A program made the translations under genes and the position numbers. From positions 56,807 to 120,806 of the forward strand of contig NZ_JAXMOC010000007.1 of the NCBI RefSeq assembly GCF_034670125.1: a stretch of 64,000 bases of DNA, read 5' to 3'. This document shows, one piece after another, positions 50,287-59,431 of the stretch (position 1 is the stretch's first letter; every line of letters starts with the position of its first letter). Source of the DNA: Maricaulis sp034670125 (GTDB lineage Bacteria; Pseudomonadota; Alphaproteobacteria; Caulobacterales; Maricaulaceae). A model generated the notes under the pieces. That model had not been told where the DNA came from, made no database searches, and worked only from the letters and a program-made list of their open reading frames with translations.

Positions 50287-51078
50287 TCAATCCGAATGGT
50301 CCGCCTGGATTTCGAAGCTCTCGTCGGCGAGATCGAAGGTCAGCATGAAGTCGCTGATCGAGGCGAAGCTGGCGATGTTCACCGGCCCACTGCCCTGGTC
50401 CTCCAGGCGCAGTCTGGGGTCGAACCAGCCAGCGGTCACCCGTCCCCACCAACCCAACTGGATCTGGGTCGGCAGGAAATAGGCGTCGAGATTGACCTTG
50501 ATCCGTTCGCGGTCATCGGTCAGCCAGGCCGCGGCCGCGACCACGTCGAGGAGGAATTCGGTGCAGTTCTGAAAGCGCAGGTCGGCCGGGTTGGAGAGCA
50601 GGGAATAATCCGGCTGGTGCAGCCGGTCATACTGCTCGGAGGCCACCACATCGAGCAGTCGGATCTGCATTTCAGCGCTGGGAATGATCACCCCGACCTC
50701 GCCGATCGCATCGCCGCGCATGAAGTCCAGCGGCCAGTCCTGGGCCAGGTAGGACGCCGTCGGATCGGCGTCGCCATGATAGAGGTTGTAGACCGCGTAG
50801 CCGTGACCCTGCGATCCGTCAGCCTCTGTGACCGGGCCATAGATCCAGAATGCACCATGGGTGTAGCGCACCCCGTCCGGCAGCCCGTCGCGGGGTCGGC
50901 CGGAGCGGAAGACGAGGGCGATATAGGCGCCCCGGTCTGCCAGCTCGCGCTCGACCTGTTTGGAGAAGTCCGCAGCCTGGCGCAGCGTGAAATGGTCAAC
51001 CGGTCGCGCATCGCTATCGGCCCCCGCCGGGGTGACGGCGGTGACGATCAACAGGCAACACGCGATCACGAAGCGCAT
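50287..51078 (-). CDS. DUF2145 secreted protein, copy 2
   Basis: 263 residues with a signal peptide (to about PAGA-DS). Shares the DUF2145 blocks with copy 1: DFSKQVERELADRGAYIALVF, LPDGVRYTHGAFWIY, YNLYHGDADPTASYLAQDWP, QNCTEFLLDVVAAAAW. The two are paralogues with similar ends but different length insertions. It follows the small protein at 51080-51358 with one base between, so an operon is very likely. Confidence 0.85.
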   Translation of the reverse strand: MRFVIACCLLIVTAVTPAGADSDARPVDHFTLRQAADFSKQVERELADRGAYIALVFRSGRPRDGLPDGVRYTHGAFWIYGPVTEADGSQGHGYAVYNLYHGDADPTASYLAQDWPLDFMRGDAIGEVGVIIPSAEMQIRLLDVVASEQYDRLHQPDYSLLSNPADLRFQNCTEFLLDVVAAAAWLTDDRERIKVNLDAYFLPTQIQLGWWGRVTAGWFDPRLRLEDQGSGPVNIASFASISDFMLTFDLADESFEIQADHSD

Positions 51079-51079
51079 G

Positions 51080-51358
51080 CTACCGATCCGGGTCCGGGTC
51101 GGGAGTGGGCTGGTTCACGACTGTTTCCGAGACGGGCAGGCCGGCCGGGGCGGGCGAGCGATCGTCTGCCGTGTCGGAACTGTGCCGGGCCCGGGCCAGG
51201 CGCTGGGCCGCCCGGGCATGACCGCGGCGCTGCTGGGACACCGAGGCGGTGTCAGATTCTTCGGCGCGTTCGGCAGCAGGTTGCGTCGCCGCCTGTTGGC
51301 CGTGGGCCACGCCGCCATAGAGGGCCAGAGTGAATGTCGAAATCAGGATTATTCGCAT
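51080..51358 (-). CDS. Small secreted protein at head of DUF2145 operon
   Basis: 92 residues. Signal peptide (ISTFTLALYGGVAHG), then a charged Arg/Ala/Gln-rich stretch (RRGHARAAQRLARARH) and a Pro/Asp tail (TPDPDPDR). No family recognised. It is the first gene of the minus-strand cluster that contains the two DUF2145 proteins. Confidence 0.6.
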   Translation of the reverse strand: MRIILISTFTLALYGGVAHGQQAATQPAAERAEESDTASVSQQRRGHARAAQRLARARHSSDTADDRSPAPAGLPVSETVVNQPTPDPDPDR

Positions 51359-51553
51359 GATGTGTCCGTGTCGTTTGGTCCCCCTCCAAAACCTTATACG
51401 AAAGGCTCGCGCCTTTGGAGAGAAAATCGCGAACCACGCGAGTTTGTGATGTTCGGCAGGTCGTTTCCGTCCCGTTTTCTCCGCACGTCTTTTGCGGACC
51501 AGCCGGTCATCCGGGCCGCTTGGCCTGGCCGGCAGGTCGTTCGCGGTGTCCGG

Positions 51554-52342
51554 TCAAAGGGAAAAGCGCCCGACGATCGGAATATGATCCGAGGCTTTTT
51601 CCTTGCCGCGTGTCCTGGTGTGGATCTCGATGCCGTCCAGCCGGTCAGCCGCTTGCGGCGAGCACAGCAAATGGTCGATGCGGATACCGTGACCCTTGTT
51701 CCAGCGGCCGGCCTGATAGTCGTAGAAAGTGTATTGGTGACCGCGCCCGTCCAGCTGTTCGAAGGCTTCGGTCAGGCCGAGCCATTTCAGCGCCCGGAAG
51801 GCGGCGCGGGTCCGGGGCAAAGCAAGCGCGTCGCGCTCCCATTCGGCGATGTCCCAACAATCACTGTCACGCGGGATGCAGTTGTAGTCGCCGGCGAGGA
51901 TGAGCGGTTCCTCGAAAGCCAGCAGGTTTTTCGCGTGCAGGCGCAGGCGCTCCATCCAGGCGAGCTTGTAGTCGTATTTCGGACCGGGTGCCGGATTGCC
52001 GTTTGGCAGGTAGATGGAGGCGACACGCACCGGTCCGGTTTCGGCGGAGATCACCGCTTCGATATAGCGCGCCTGCTCATCGCTCTCATCGCCGGGCAGG
52101 CCGCAGCGGACCTCCTCGATGGGATGTTTCGAGAGGATGGCGACGCCATTGTAGGACTTCTGGCCGTGGGTCTCGATATTATAGCCGAGGGCCTCGATCT
52201 CCAGTCGCGGAAAGCCTTCATCGACTGTCTTGATTTCCTGCAGGCAGGCGACATCCGGCTTGGCTTCGTTCAGCCAGTCGAGCACATTGGGCAGGCGGGC
52301 CTTGACGGAATTGACGTTCCAGGAAGCAACGGTCAGGGTCAT
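51554..52342 (-). CDS. xthA: Exodeoxyribonuclease III
   Basis: 262 residues. Motifs of the EEP nuclease fold are present: SWNVNSVKAR, CLQEIKTVD (metal-binding Glu), ASIYLPNGNP, LAGDYNCIPRD, and KASDHIPIVG with the catalytic His at the end. It cuts at abasic sites and trims 3' ends in base excision repair. The start is next to a divergent gene for a secreted protein with 82 bases between. Confidence 0.96.
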   Translation of the reverse strand: MTLTVASWNVNSVKARLPNVLDWLNEAKPDVACLQEIKTVDEGFPRLEIEALGYNIETHGQKSYNGVAILSKHPIEEVRCGLPGDESDEQARYIEAVISAETGPVRVASIYLPNGNPAPGPKYDYKLAWMERLRLHAKNLLAFEEPLILAGDYNCIPRDSDCWDIAEWERDALALPRTRAAFRALKWLGLTEAFEQLDGRGHQYTFYDYQAGRWNKGHGIRIDHLLCSPQAADRLDGIEIHTRTRGKEKASDHIPIVGRFSL

Positions 52343-52424
52343 GGTGGATCACGGGTCTTGGTTGGCGATTGAGCGCGCAGCCTACCCCGTTTCGGCGATG
52401 AGAAAAGACAGCGGAGCGCGGCAG

Positions 52425-52967
52425 ATGCACAGACAGGTTTTGACGGCGTTCACGGCGGTCCTCGTTCTGGGTTCCGCCAGCCCGGCGCAAGACGAAGCGC
52501 TTGTCCTGCGCGACGAGCTGATGCCACTCGCCTTTCTGGCCGGGTCCTGCTGGACCGGCGTGTTTCCCGGTTCCGAGACCTTCGACGTGCACTGCTATGA
52601 GCCGGTCTATGGCGGCCAGTATCTGCGCGACGTTCACGCCGTGCCGCAGGGCAGCGAGGTCTATCGCGGCGAGACGCTTTACCATTGGGATGCCGAGGCG
52701 GGCGCGATCACCTATCGCTATTACAATTCCATCGGCGGCGTGTCGGACGGCACTGCGACGCCGGATGGCGACCGGGTGCTGTTCCCGGACGAAACGCATC
52801 GCGGTCAGGATGGCGAGGAGCGGGTCTTTTCGACGGTCATGGAGATCACCGGGCCGGACGGGTATTCGGTCGTCACGAGCGAAAATGGTGCGGTTGTCAT
52901 GGAGGTCGAGTTCCAGAGGATTTCGCGCCAGGACGCTGACGAGATGATTTCTGGTGGCGTTTATTAG
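52425..52967 (+). CDS. Secreted protein of unknown function
   Basis: 180 residues. Signal peptide (TAFTAVLVLGSASPAQ), then a beta-rich body with FLAGSCWTG, RDVHAVPQG and LYHWDAEAGAITYRYYNS. The pattern recalls lipocalin-like DUF1579-type proteins, but the match is weak. ATG at 52425 has GGAG upstream; another ATG at 52398 is in frame. Its stop overlaps that of the nitroreductase gene on the other strand. Confidence 0.65.
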   Translation: MHRQVLTAFTAVLVLGSASPAQDEALVLRDELMPLAFLAGSCWTGVFPGSETFDVHCYEPVYGGQYLRDVHAVPQGSEVYRGETLYHWDAEAGAITYRYYNSIGGVSDGTATPDGDRVLFPDETHRGQDGEERVFSTVMEITGPDGYSVVTSENGAVVMEVEFQRISRQDADEMISGGVY

Positions 52968-53641
52968 TCGCGAAGAAACATCGTAAAATCATCCACCTCC
53001 GCCCGCTCCGAGCGCAGCAGGTTGACCGCCGCGTCGGGGTCGGCATGACCCAGCGCCATGCCGCACCAGATCCGCTCGTCCGGTGACAGGCCGAGGGCGG
53101 CGCCGACGGTTTTCCAGCGTGTCATCCAGGCTTCCTGGGCGCAGGTCGCCAGCCCCTTTTCCTCGGCGGCCAGCATGACGCACATGATGAACATGCCCAG
53201 ATGGCCCCATTGATTGGGGTTCATGCGGGCGTCGAGGCTGAAGAACAGGCCGACCGGAGCGCCGAAGAACTCGAAATTCTTCAGCAGGTGGTTGAGCCGC
53301 GCCGCCTTGTTGTCGCGTCCGATTCCCATTGTCTCATACATCTGTTCACCCAGAGCATGGCGGCGAGACCGGAAGGGTTCCCAGAGTGATTTGGGGTAGG
53401 CGCCGAAGTCGTTTTCGTCACCGAATGGGTCCACCTCGAGCCGCATGCGGACCGTGTCGATGATGCGTTGGCGCGCCTGGCCGGTCACGACATGGACGGT
53501 CCACGGCTGGACATTGCCGCCAGACGCGGCCCAGCGGGCCGTGTCGAGGATGTCGCGGACCTGGTCTTCGCTGACCGGCGTGTCGAGGAAGGCGCGCGTG
53601 GAGATGCGGCGCCGGGCGATGTCGGAAAATGTCGTGGTCAT
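52964..53641 (-). CDS. Nitroreductase family protein
   Basis: 225 residues. FMN-binding elements RRRISTRAFLDTPV and ARWAASGGNVQPW at the start, and GLATCAQEAW and GMALGHADPDA later, are typical. It uses NAD(P)H to reduce nitro compounds or quinones; the substrate is unknown. It ends tail to tail with the preceding plus-strand gene, sharing bases of both stop codons. Six bases upstream ends the DUF1428 gene, so the two form an operon. Confidence 0.92.
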   Translation of the reverse strand: MTTTFSDIARRRISTRAFLDTPVSEDQVRDILDTARWAASGGNVQPWTVHVVTGQARQRIIDTVRMRLEVDPFGDENDFGAYPKSLWEPFRSRRHALGEQMYETMGIGRDNKAARLNHLLKNFEFFGAPVGLFFSLDARMNPNQWGHLGMFIMCVMLAAEEKGLATCAQEAWMTRWKTVGAALGLSPDERIWCGMALGHADPDAAVNLLRSERAEVDDFTMFLRD

Positions 53642-53647
53642 CAGGCG

Positions 53648-53995
53648 TCAGATCTCGCCAAGCGCGTCGAAACCCCCGAAAATGAGGCGTTTCCCGTCAA
53701 AAGGCATGCTGTCGGCTTGCATGCGTGGGTCGGCCATCATCTTTTCCATGGCAGCGTCCGCGGTCGCCTTGTCCGGCCACACGGCCCACGAGAAGGTGAC
53801 GGTCTCGCCATCCTGCTTTTTCACGGCTTTCGGGAATGAGGTCAGCTCGCCATCAGGGACATCGGCGCCCCAGCAATCGACAGCCTGGAGGGCGCCAAAT
53901 TCCTTCATCATCGCGCACATGGCGACGCTGCTCTCGATGAAGGCGTCCCGATTCTCGTCTGGAACCGCTGCGACATACCCCTGAACATAAGCCAT
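53648..53995 (-). CDS. DUF1428 (YbaA-like) protein
   Basis: 115 residues. VQGYVAAVPDENRDAF, then FGALQAVDCWGADVPDG and TFSWAVWPDKATADAAMEKM match DUF1428, small dimeric alpha/beta-barrel proteins of unknown role. Complete and of the usual size. It precedes the nitroreductase gene by six bases on the same strand. Confidence 0.92.
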   Translation of the reverse strand: MAYVQGYVAAVPDENRDAFIESSVAMCAMMKEFGALQAVDCWGADVPDGELTSFPKAVKKQDGETVTFSWAVWPDKATADAAMEKMMADPRMQADSMPFDGKRLIFGGFDALGEI

Positions 53996-54055
53996 TGTGT
54001 TCTCCTCCCGATTGTTGGCGAAGAGGATAGGGCAGCTTCCGGTGAGGCGCGAGGC

Positions 54056-54385
54056 CTAGACCGAGAAACTCGTCCCGCAACCGCAGGCGGCGGTGGCGTT
54101 GGGATTGTGGATCTTGAAGCTCGCGCCGATCAGTTCGTCGACATAGTCGATCTCGGACCCGTCGAGGAAGGGCAGGGAGGCCTCGTCGATGACGACCTTG
54201 GCGCCATCGCGCTCGATGATCATGTCGTCGTCATTGACCGCATCATCCAGATCAAACGTGTAGGAAAATCCCGAGCAGCCACCACCGACCACGCCAATGC
54301 GCAACAGGCCGGCTGCGGCCTGTGCGGCGATGATGGTATTGATCTGTTTCGCGGCCGAGGCCGAGAGCGTGACGTTTGCGGACAT
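54056..54385 (-). CDS. erpA: Iron-sulfur cluster insertion protein ErpA
   Basis: 109 residues, A-type carrier. Cys37 in GGGCSGFSY and Cys101/Cys103 in ACGCGTSF bind the cluster. It delivers [4Fe-4S] clusters to target enzymes. The start faces the dGTPase gene (54481) with 95 bases between; ErpA next to this dGTPase is a common alphaproteobacterial arrangement. Confidence 0.93.
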   Translation of the reverse strand: MSANVTLSASAAKQINTIIAAQAAAGLLRIGVVGGGCSGFSYTFDLDDAVNDDDMIIERDGAKVVIDEASLPFLDGSEIDYVDELIGASFKIHNPNATAACGCGTSFSV

Positions 54386-54480
54386 GGGTCTGCCTGATGC
54401 TGTCGGCCGTCCGGCCTTTGGATTATGTGGTCTTGGTCTTATATGGACCTCCCCCCGCGCGGATAAAAGGCCCCGCTGAC

Positions 54481-55671
54481 ATGATCATTGCCGCGACTGA
54501 CCGGACCCGTGCGCCTTATGCCTGCCATCCGTCCCAATCACGCGGGCGCCGTTTTCCGCAGGCCGACAGTGCCATGCGCAATGCCTTCCAGCGCGATCGC
54601 GACCGGGTCATCCACTCGGCAGCCTTCCGCCGGCTGAAGGGCAAGACCCAGGTTTTCGTGGCCCATGAGGGCGATCTCTATCGCACCCGTCTGACCCATT
54701 CCCTGGAAGTGTCACAGATCGCCCGCACGCTGGCGCGGGCCTTGCGCGGCGATGAGGACCTGGCCGAGGCGCTGGCCCTGGCCCATGATCTGGGGCATCC
54801 ACCCTTCGGGCATGAAGGCGAGCGCGAGCTGGCCCTCAAGATGAAGGATTTCGGCGGCTTCGATCACAATGCCCAGACCCTGCGCGCGATCACCAAGCTG
54901 GAAGTGCGCTATCCGGAGTTCGATGGCCTCAACCTGACCTGGGAAACCTTGGAAGGTGTGGTCAAGCACAATGGTCCCTTGCTGGGGCCGGGGCAGTCCG
55001 AGGCGGATTTGCCCTGGGCCTTCACCGATTATGACGGTTGGAGGGACCTAGAGTTCGAGACCCATGCCGGCCTCGAGGCCCAGATCGCGGCGCTGGCAGA
55101 TGATATCGCCTACAATAATCACGACATTGATGACGGGCTGAGCTCGGGCCTGCTGGAGATGGAACCCCTGCTCGAACTACCGCTGGTCGGCGACATCTTT
55201 CGCCGGGTCCGGGACCGTTGGCCGGACAAGCCCCAGACCATCATTGTGCATGAAGCCGTGCGCGAGCTGATCGGCGTCATGGTGGCGGATGTGCTCGAGG
55301 AGTCGGGCAAGCGGCTGGACCGGGCCAGGCCTGACAGCGCCCAGGCCCTGCGCGAGCTGGATCATCCGGTCGTGGCCTTCTCCGAGGAAATGGTCTTGCA
55401 TCTTGCCGCCCTGCGCCGCCATCTCTTCGCCCACATGTACCGGCACTACAAGGTCAACCGGATGATGAGCCAGGCACGCCGGGTGACCGGAGACCTGTTC
55501 GACCTCTATCTGAGCAATCCTGGCGTCCTGCCCAGCGACGTCCAGGCCGGCATGACGGGGGCTGGAACCGCGCAAACGGCGCGTGCGGTCTGTGACTATA
55601 TCGCCGGCATGACAGATCGCTTTGCAGTGGAAGAGCACAGACGGCTTTTCACCGTGCAGGGGTATTTCTAG
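54481..55671 (+). CDS. dGTPase-like HD-domain triphosphohydrolase
   Basis: 396 residues. HD residues are visible in RTRLTHSLEV, HDLGHPPFGHEGE and DDIAYNNHDIDDGL. This is the type 2 subfamily of deoxyguanosine triphosphate triphosphohydrolases, which removes triphosphate from dNTPs to hold pools in balance. The start DRTRAPYACHPSQSRGR fits the family; an upstream in-frame extension through the erpA promoter region is discounted. The next gene is SPOR, without the argS often seen between them. Confidence 0.94.
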   Translation: MIIAATDRTRAPYACHPSQSRGRRFPQADSAMRNAFQRDRDRVIHSAAFRRLKGKTQVFVAHEGDLYRTRLTHSLEVSQIARTLARALRGDEDLAEALALAHDLGHPPFGHEGERELALKMKDFGGFDHNAQTLRAITKLEVRYPEFDGLNLTWETLEGVVKHNGPLLGPGQSEADLPWAFTDYDGWRDLEFETHAGLEAQIAALADDIAYNNHDIDDGLSSGLLEMEPLLELPLVGDIFRRVRDRWPDKPQTIIVHEAVRELIGVMVADVLEESGKRLDRARPDSAQALRELDHPVVAFSEEMVLHLAALRRHLFAHMYRHYKVNRMMSQARRVTGDLFDLYLSNPGVLPSDVQAGMTGAGTAQTARAVCDYIAGMTDRFAVEEHRRLFTVQGYF

Positions 55672-55768
55672 ACTGTCGCCGCGGTAAAGGCTTATCGACC
55701 GCGATGTTATTGTGTTGAGGCTTGTCGCGATTCGCGCGGCCGCCGGGCAAGGGTGAGAACCGGGATCC

Positions 55769-56602
55769 ATGACAGACCAAGACGAGGAAAGCCGGATCGG
55801 GGCCTATGCACCGCCCGCCGACGAGTTCGCCACTTTTGATGCTCGCGACGAGGATGCGCGTCGGGGTCTGTTGTTGCTGACCACAGCGCTGGCCGCGTTC
55901 GTCCTGTTCCTCGGCGTGGTCTGGAGTGCCTATAATCAGGGCCTTCGCGACAGTGGCCGCGATGGTGCGCCGCGTCTCGTTCCCAATGAGGAACCCTATC
56001 GCGAGCGTCCGGCTGATCCGGGCGGCGAGGAAACACCCGACACCAACCTGGAAGTCTATGACCGGTTGACCGGCGATGACGCGGCCGACGATACGGTCTC
56101 GTTGCGTCCGGCACCGGAAGAGCCGCTCGATGACGCCAGCCGGCCAGGCTTGCGCGTCGAACAGGTCGATGCCGATGCTGCGGCCGGGCGGCAGGCTGTG
56201 GATCCACCGATCGAAACCGACAACCTGCCCGATGCCACCCCGCGCCAGGCACCGCAACGTCCCGCCCGTCAGCCTGAGCCCGAGCCCGCGCCGGTCGACA
56301 CGGCGCCGGAACCGGTGGTCGAGGCCGGTATCGTTGCAGGCGTGGACCTGTCTGGCAGCTGGGTGGTGCAGATCGCGTCCTTCCGGACCGAGGCCGATGC
56401 CGAGGCCGCCTGGGTCGCCTTTCGCACCCGCTTTGCCGATATCTCGGCCGGCATGGCGCCGGACGTGGCTTCCGTCGAGATCGAAGGTCGCGGTACCTAT
56501 CACCGCCTGCGCATCGCCGCCTTTTCGGACCGCGGCGATGCGGTGAGTTTCTGTTCCCGCTTGCAGACCCGTGGGCAGGACTGCCTGGTGGCGCGCCGAT
56601 GA
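55769..56602 (+). CDS. SPOR-domain membrane protein
   Basis: 277 residues. One membrane segment (residues 34-52), a Pro/Glu/Ala-rich linker of about 130 residues, then a SPOR domain (WVVQIASFRTEADAEAAW, VEIEGRGTYHRLRI) that binds denuded peptidoglycan at division sites. It is coupled to nagZ by an ATGA overlap, so both serve cell-wall turnover. The linker is low complexity. Confidence 0.92.
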   Translation: MTDQDEESRIGAYAPPADEFATFDARDEDARRGLLLLTTALAAFVLFLGVVWSAYNQGLRDSGRDGAPRLVPNEEPYRERPADPGGEETPDTNLEVYDRLTGDDAADDTVSLRPAPEEPLDDASRPGLRVEQVDADAAAGRQAVDPPIETDNLPDATPRQAPQRPARQPEPEPAPVDTAPEPVVEAGIVAGVDLSGSWVVQIASFRTEADAEAAWVAFRTRFADISAGMAPDVASVEIEGRGTYHRLRIAAFSDRGDAVSFCSRLQTRGQDCLVARR

Positions 56603-57615
56603 CCATCGCCTCCGTGATCTATGGCCTGGCCGGCACCAAGCTGAGCCCGGACGAGAAAGCCTTTTTCCGCGACATCGATCCGTGGGGCTTCATTCTGTTC
56701 GCCCGAAATATCGAGGGCATCAACCAGGTCTCCCGTCTGACACTGGAGCTGCGCGATTGTGTGGGCCGCGACGCGCCGATCCTGATCGATCAGGAAGGGG
56801 GCCGTGTTGCCCGCCTGCGACCGCCGACCTGGCGTGACGCGCCGGCGGCCCAGCGCTTTGCCGATCTGTGGCAGATCGATGAGGAGCAGGCGATCGAAGC
56901 GACCCGTATCAATCATCGCCTGCTTGCCCATGAACTGCGCACCATCGGTGTCGATGTCGATTGTGCCCCGGTCGCAGATCTGCGGATTGAGGGTGCTGAC
57001 GACATTATTGGTGACCGCGCCTTCGGCACCACGCCTGAACCGATCATCCATCTGGGTCGGGCCGCGATGGATGGATTGATGGCCGGCGGCGTGGCGCCGA
57101 TCATCAAGCATATTCCCGGGCATGGCCGGGCGCGGGCGGACAGCCATCTGGAGCTGCCGGTCGTGCCGGAAGAGCATGGATTGCTGTCGGAAACGGATTT
57201 TGCTCCCTTCAAGGGGCTCAACGACGCGCCGATGGCGATGACGGCCCACATTGTCTATGCCGATATCGACCGGGACCTGCCGGCCACCCAGTCGTCCGAC
57301 ATGATTGGCAAAGTGGTGCGCGGCGAGATCGGGTTTGATGGCCTGTTGATGACCGACGACCTGTCGATGAAGGCGCTGGCCGGCACGTTCCGCGAGCGTG
57401 GCGAGCTGTCGCTCAAGGCCGGGTGTGACATGCTTTTGCACTGCAATGGCCAGATGTCCGAGATGATCGGGGTCGCCGAAGGAACGACAGCCCTGACCGG
57501 CCGGGCGCTGGAACGGGCCGAGGCGGCCGAGCGTGTTCGCGATGTGATTGAGGATTTTGACCCGGAGGATGCCGAATCGCGGCTCAATGACTGGCTGGAT
57601 CGGCTGCCCGCCTGA
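56599..57615 (+). CDS. nagZ: Beta-N-acetylhexosaminidase NagZ
   Basis: 338 residues, glycoside hydrolase family 3. Motif KHIPGHGRARADSH (Lys170-His171, catalytic His175) and the nucleophile Asp253 in LLMTDDLSMKA; LIDQEGGRVARLRPP at the N-terminus. It removes N-acetylglucosamine from peptidoglycan fragments in the cytoplasm. Overlaps the SPOR gene by four bases. Confidence 0.95.
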   Translation: MTIASVIYGLAGTKLSPDEKAFFRDIDPWGFILFARNIEGINQVSRLTLELRDCVGRDAPILIDQEGGRVARLRPPTWRDAPAAQRFADLWQIDEEQAIEATRINHRLLAHELRTIGVDVDCAPVADLRIEGADDIIGDRAFGTTPEPIIHLGRAAMDGLMAGGVAPIIKHIPGHGRARADSHLELPVVPEEHGLLSETDFAPFKGLNDAPMAMTAHIVYADIDRDLPATQSSDMIGKVVRGEIGFDGLLMTDDLSMKALAGTFRERGELSLKAGCDMLLHCNGQMSEMIGVAEGTTALTGRALERAEAAERVRDVIEDFDPEDAESRLNDWLDRLPA

Positions 57616-57696
57616 GACGGCAAGGGGCCTGAGCCGCACAGCCACCTGAACGAGGATTTCGCCTGTAGGCAGAATTGGCCGTAGCGAGGAAGCGGA

Positions 57697-58512
57697 GTGA
57701 GCGAGGAGTTCGAGGAAGACGTGCGGTTTGAAGCCGCCGAGAACGCCGAGACCGATGCACTCGTCGTTGACCTTGATGGATTCGGGGGACCGCTTCACCT
57801 GCTCCTCGCCCTGGCCCGCAAGCGCAAGATCGACCTCGCCCGGATCTCCATTCTCGATCTCGCCGACCAGTACCTGCTGTTCATGGAAGCGGCGCGCAAG
57901 AAGCGCCTCGATCTGGCCGCCGACTATCTGGTGATGGCGGCCTGGCTGGCTTTTCTCAAATCGAAACTCCTCCTGCCCAAACCGCCAAAGGACGAGGACG
58001 ACCAGCCGGCTGAAGTGTTGGCGGCGGCGCTCGCCTTTCGGCTGCGTCGGCTGGAGGCCATGCGTGCTGCGGCCGATGCCCTGTTCGCACGGCCCTTGCT
58101 GGCCACAACCATTCATGCCCGCGGCATGCCCGAGGGCGTCCGGGCGACGCGATCGGTGGTTTATGAGGCCGATCTGCACGACCTGCTGTCGGCCTATTCC
58201 AGCCGCCGGGTGAAGCAGGCCAAGTCCGTTTACCGGCCACCAACGCCCAAGGTTTATGGCCTGGAAACTGCAAGGGATCGTCTTGAAACACTGATGCCAC
58301 AACTCAGTGAGTGGCGGGACCTGGACAGCCTGCTTCCCGGAGCCGGGGAGCTGGGCGCCAACCCACCTCCGATGCGATCAGTGCGGGCCAGTTCCGTGTT
58401 GGCCGCACTTGAAATCACCAAGGAGGGCCATGCACGATTGCGTCAGCGTGAAGCCTATGCACCGCTCTTTGTGCGGTCGCTTTCCGGGGAAGAGGGCGCG
58501 ACAGATGACTGA
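57697..58512 (+). CDS. scpA: Segregation and condensation protein ScpA
   Basis: 271 residues from a GTG with GAGGAAGCGGA upstream. DGFGGPLHLLLALARKRKIDL is the kleisin N-terminus and the C-terminal winged-helix is typical of ScpA. It bridges SMC heads with ScpB in chromosome condensation. It overlaps scpB by eight bases, so the two are coupled. Confidence 0.94.
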   Translation: MSEEFEEDVRFEAAENAETDALVVDLDGFGGPLHLLLALARKRKIDLARISILDLADQYLLFMEAARKKRLDLAADYLVMAAWLAFLKSKLLLPKPPKDEDDQPAEVLAAALAFRLRRLEAMRAAADALFARPLLATTIHARGMPEGVRATRSVVYEADLHDLLSAYSSRRVKQAKSVYRPPTPKVYGLETARDRLETLMPQLSEWRDLDSLLPGAGELGANPPPMRSVRASSVLAALEITKEGHARLRQREAYAPLFVRSLSGEEGATDD

Positions 58513-59314
58513 CGATACTACGACCGAAGAACCAGCCGATGCGATCACCAGTGCGATCTCGGCCCTGCGTGAACGCGCCGCCCGGCAAGGGCCCAATGTC
58601 GCCGCCGATGCCGAAGCGTCGGACGCGCTGGGGGTACATCTTGCCGTCAACACCGAGCGCCGCAATCTGCGCATTCTCGAGGCGCTGCTGTTTGCGGCAG
58701 CGGAGCCCCTCGACGAAGAGACGCTGATCGGTCGCCTGCCGATCGAAGCAAATGTGCAGGAGCTGCTGGGCAAGCTGCGCGAAGAGTATGCCGAGCGCGG
58801 TGTGCACCTGTCGGAAGTGGGCGGGCGTTGGCGTTTCGAGACCGCGCCGGATCTGGCCGACGTGCTGGTGGAGGTCAAACAGGAGCCCCGCAAGCTGTCC
58901 CAGGCGGCGCTGGAGACCCTGTCGATCATCGCCTATCACCAGCCGGTGACGCGGGCCGAGATCGAGGAGATCCGGGGCGTCGCCGTGTCACGTGGTACGC
59001 TCGACCTGTTGTTCGAATTGCGCTGGGTGCGTCCGCGCGGCCGCCGCCGCACGCCGGGTCGACCGGTCACCTACGGCACCACGCAGGCCTTCATGGAGTA
59101 TTTCTCGCTGCAATCGATCGGTGACCTGCCCGGCATGTCAGACCTCAAGGCCGCCGGCCTGCTTGATGCGCGCCTGCCGCCCGATTTCTCGGTTCCGGAC
59201 CCGTCGCGCAGCGTCGAGCCGGACCTGCTGGAAGACCCGCTCAGCGATGAAGAGGCTCATGCCTTCCATGTTGACTTCATGGATGGCGAGGATGACCCGG
59301 ACACAACGGCCTGA
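58505..59314 (+). CDS. scpB: Segregation and condensation protein ScpB
   Basis: 269 residues. NLRILEALLFAAAEPLDEETL, then SQAALETLSIIAYHQPVTRAEI and GRPVTYGTTQAFMEYF are ScpB winged-helix signatures. It dimerises and binds ScpA-SMC. ATG at 58505 is chosen for its GGAAGAGGG site and overlap with scpA; the longer frame would run through scpA. Confidence 0.94.
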   Translation: MTDDTTTEEPADAITSAISALRERAARQGPNVAADAEASDALGVHLAVNTERRNLRILEALLFAAAEPLDEETLIGRLPIEANVQELLGKLREEYAERGVHLSEVGGRWRFETAPDLADVLVEVKQEPRKLSQAALETLSIIAYHQPVTRAEIEEIRGVAVSRGTLDLLFELRWVRPRGRRRTPGRPVTYGTTQAFMEYFSLQSIGDLPGMSDLKAAGLLDARLPPDFSVPDPSRSVEPDLLEDPLSDEEAHAFHVDFMDGEDDPDTTA

Positions 59315-59343
59315 CACAATGATGTCAGATGCGGTCCGACCAT

Positions 59344-59375
59344 CCTGATTGACGGGTTGCCTGATTGACGGGTTG
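59344..59375 (+). repeat. Perfect 16-base tandem duplication before tatA
   Basis: CCTGATTGACGGGTTG occurs twice with no spacer (59344-59359, 59360-59375) in the 117-base gap between scpB and tatA. Purpose unknown; likely a recent slippage duplication. Confidence 0.9.
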
Positions 59376-59431
59376 GACGGGGCCCGGCAAACGCAGTAGA
59401 CCCAATTGGCAAGGTTCAGACGGAGGGGCAA

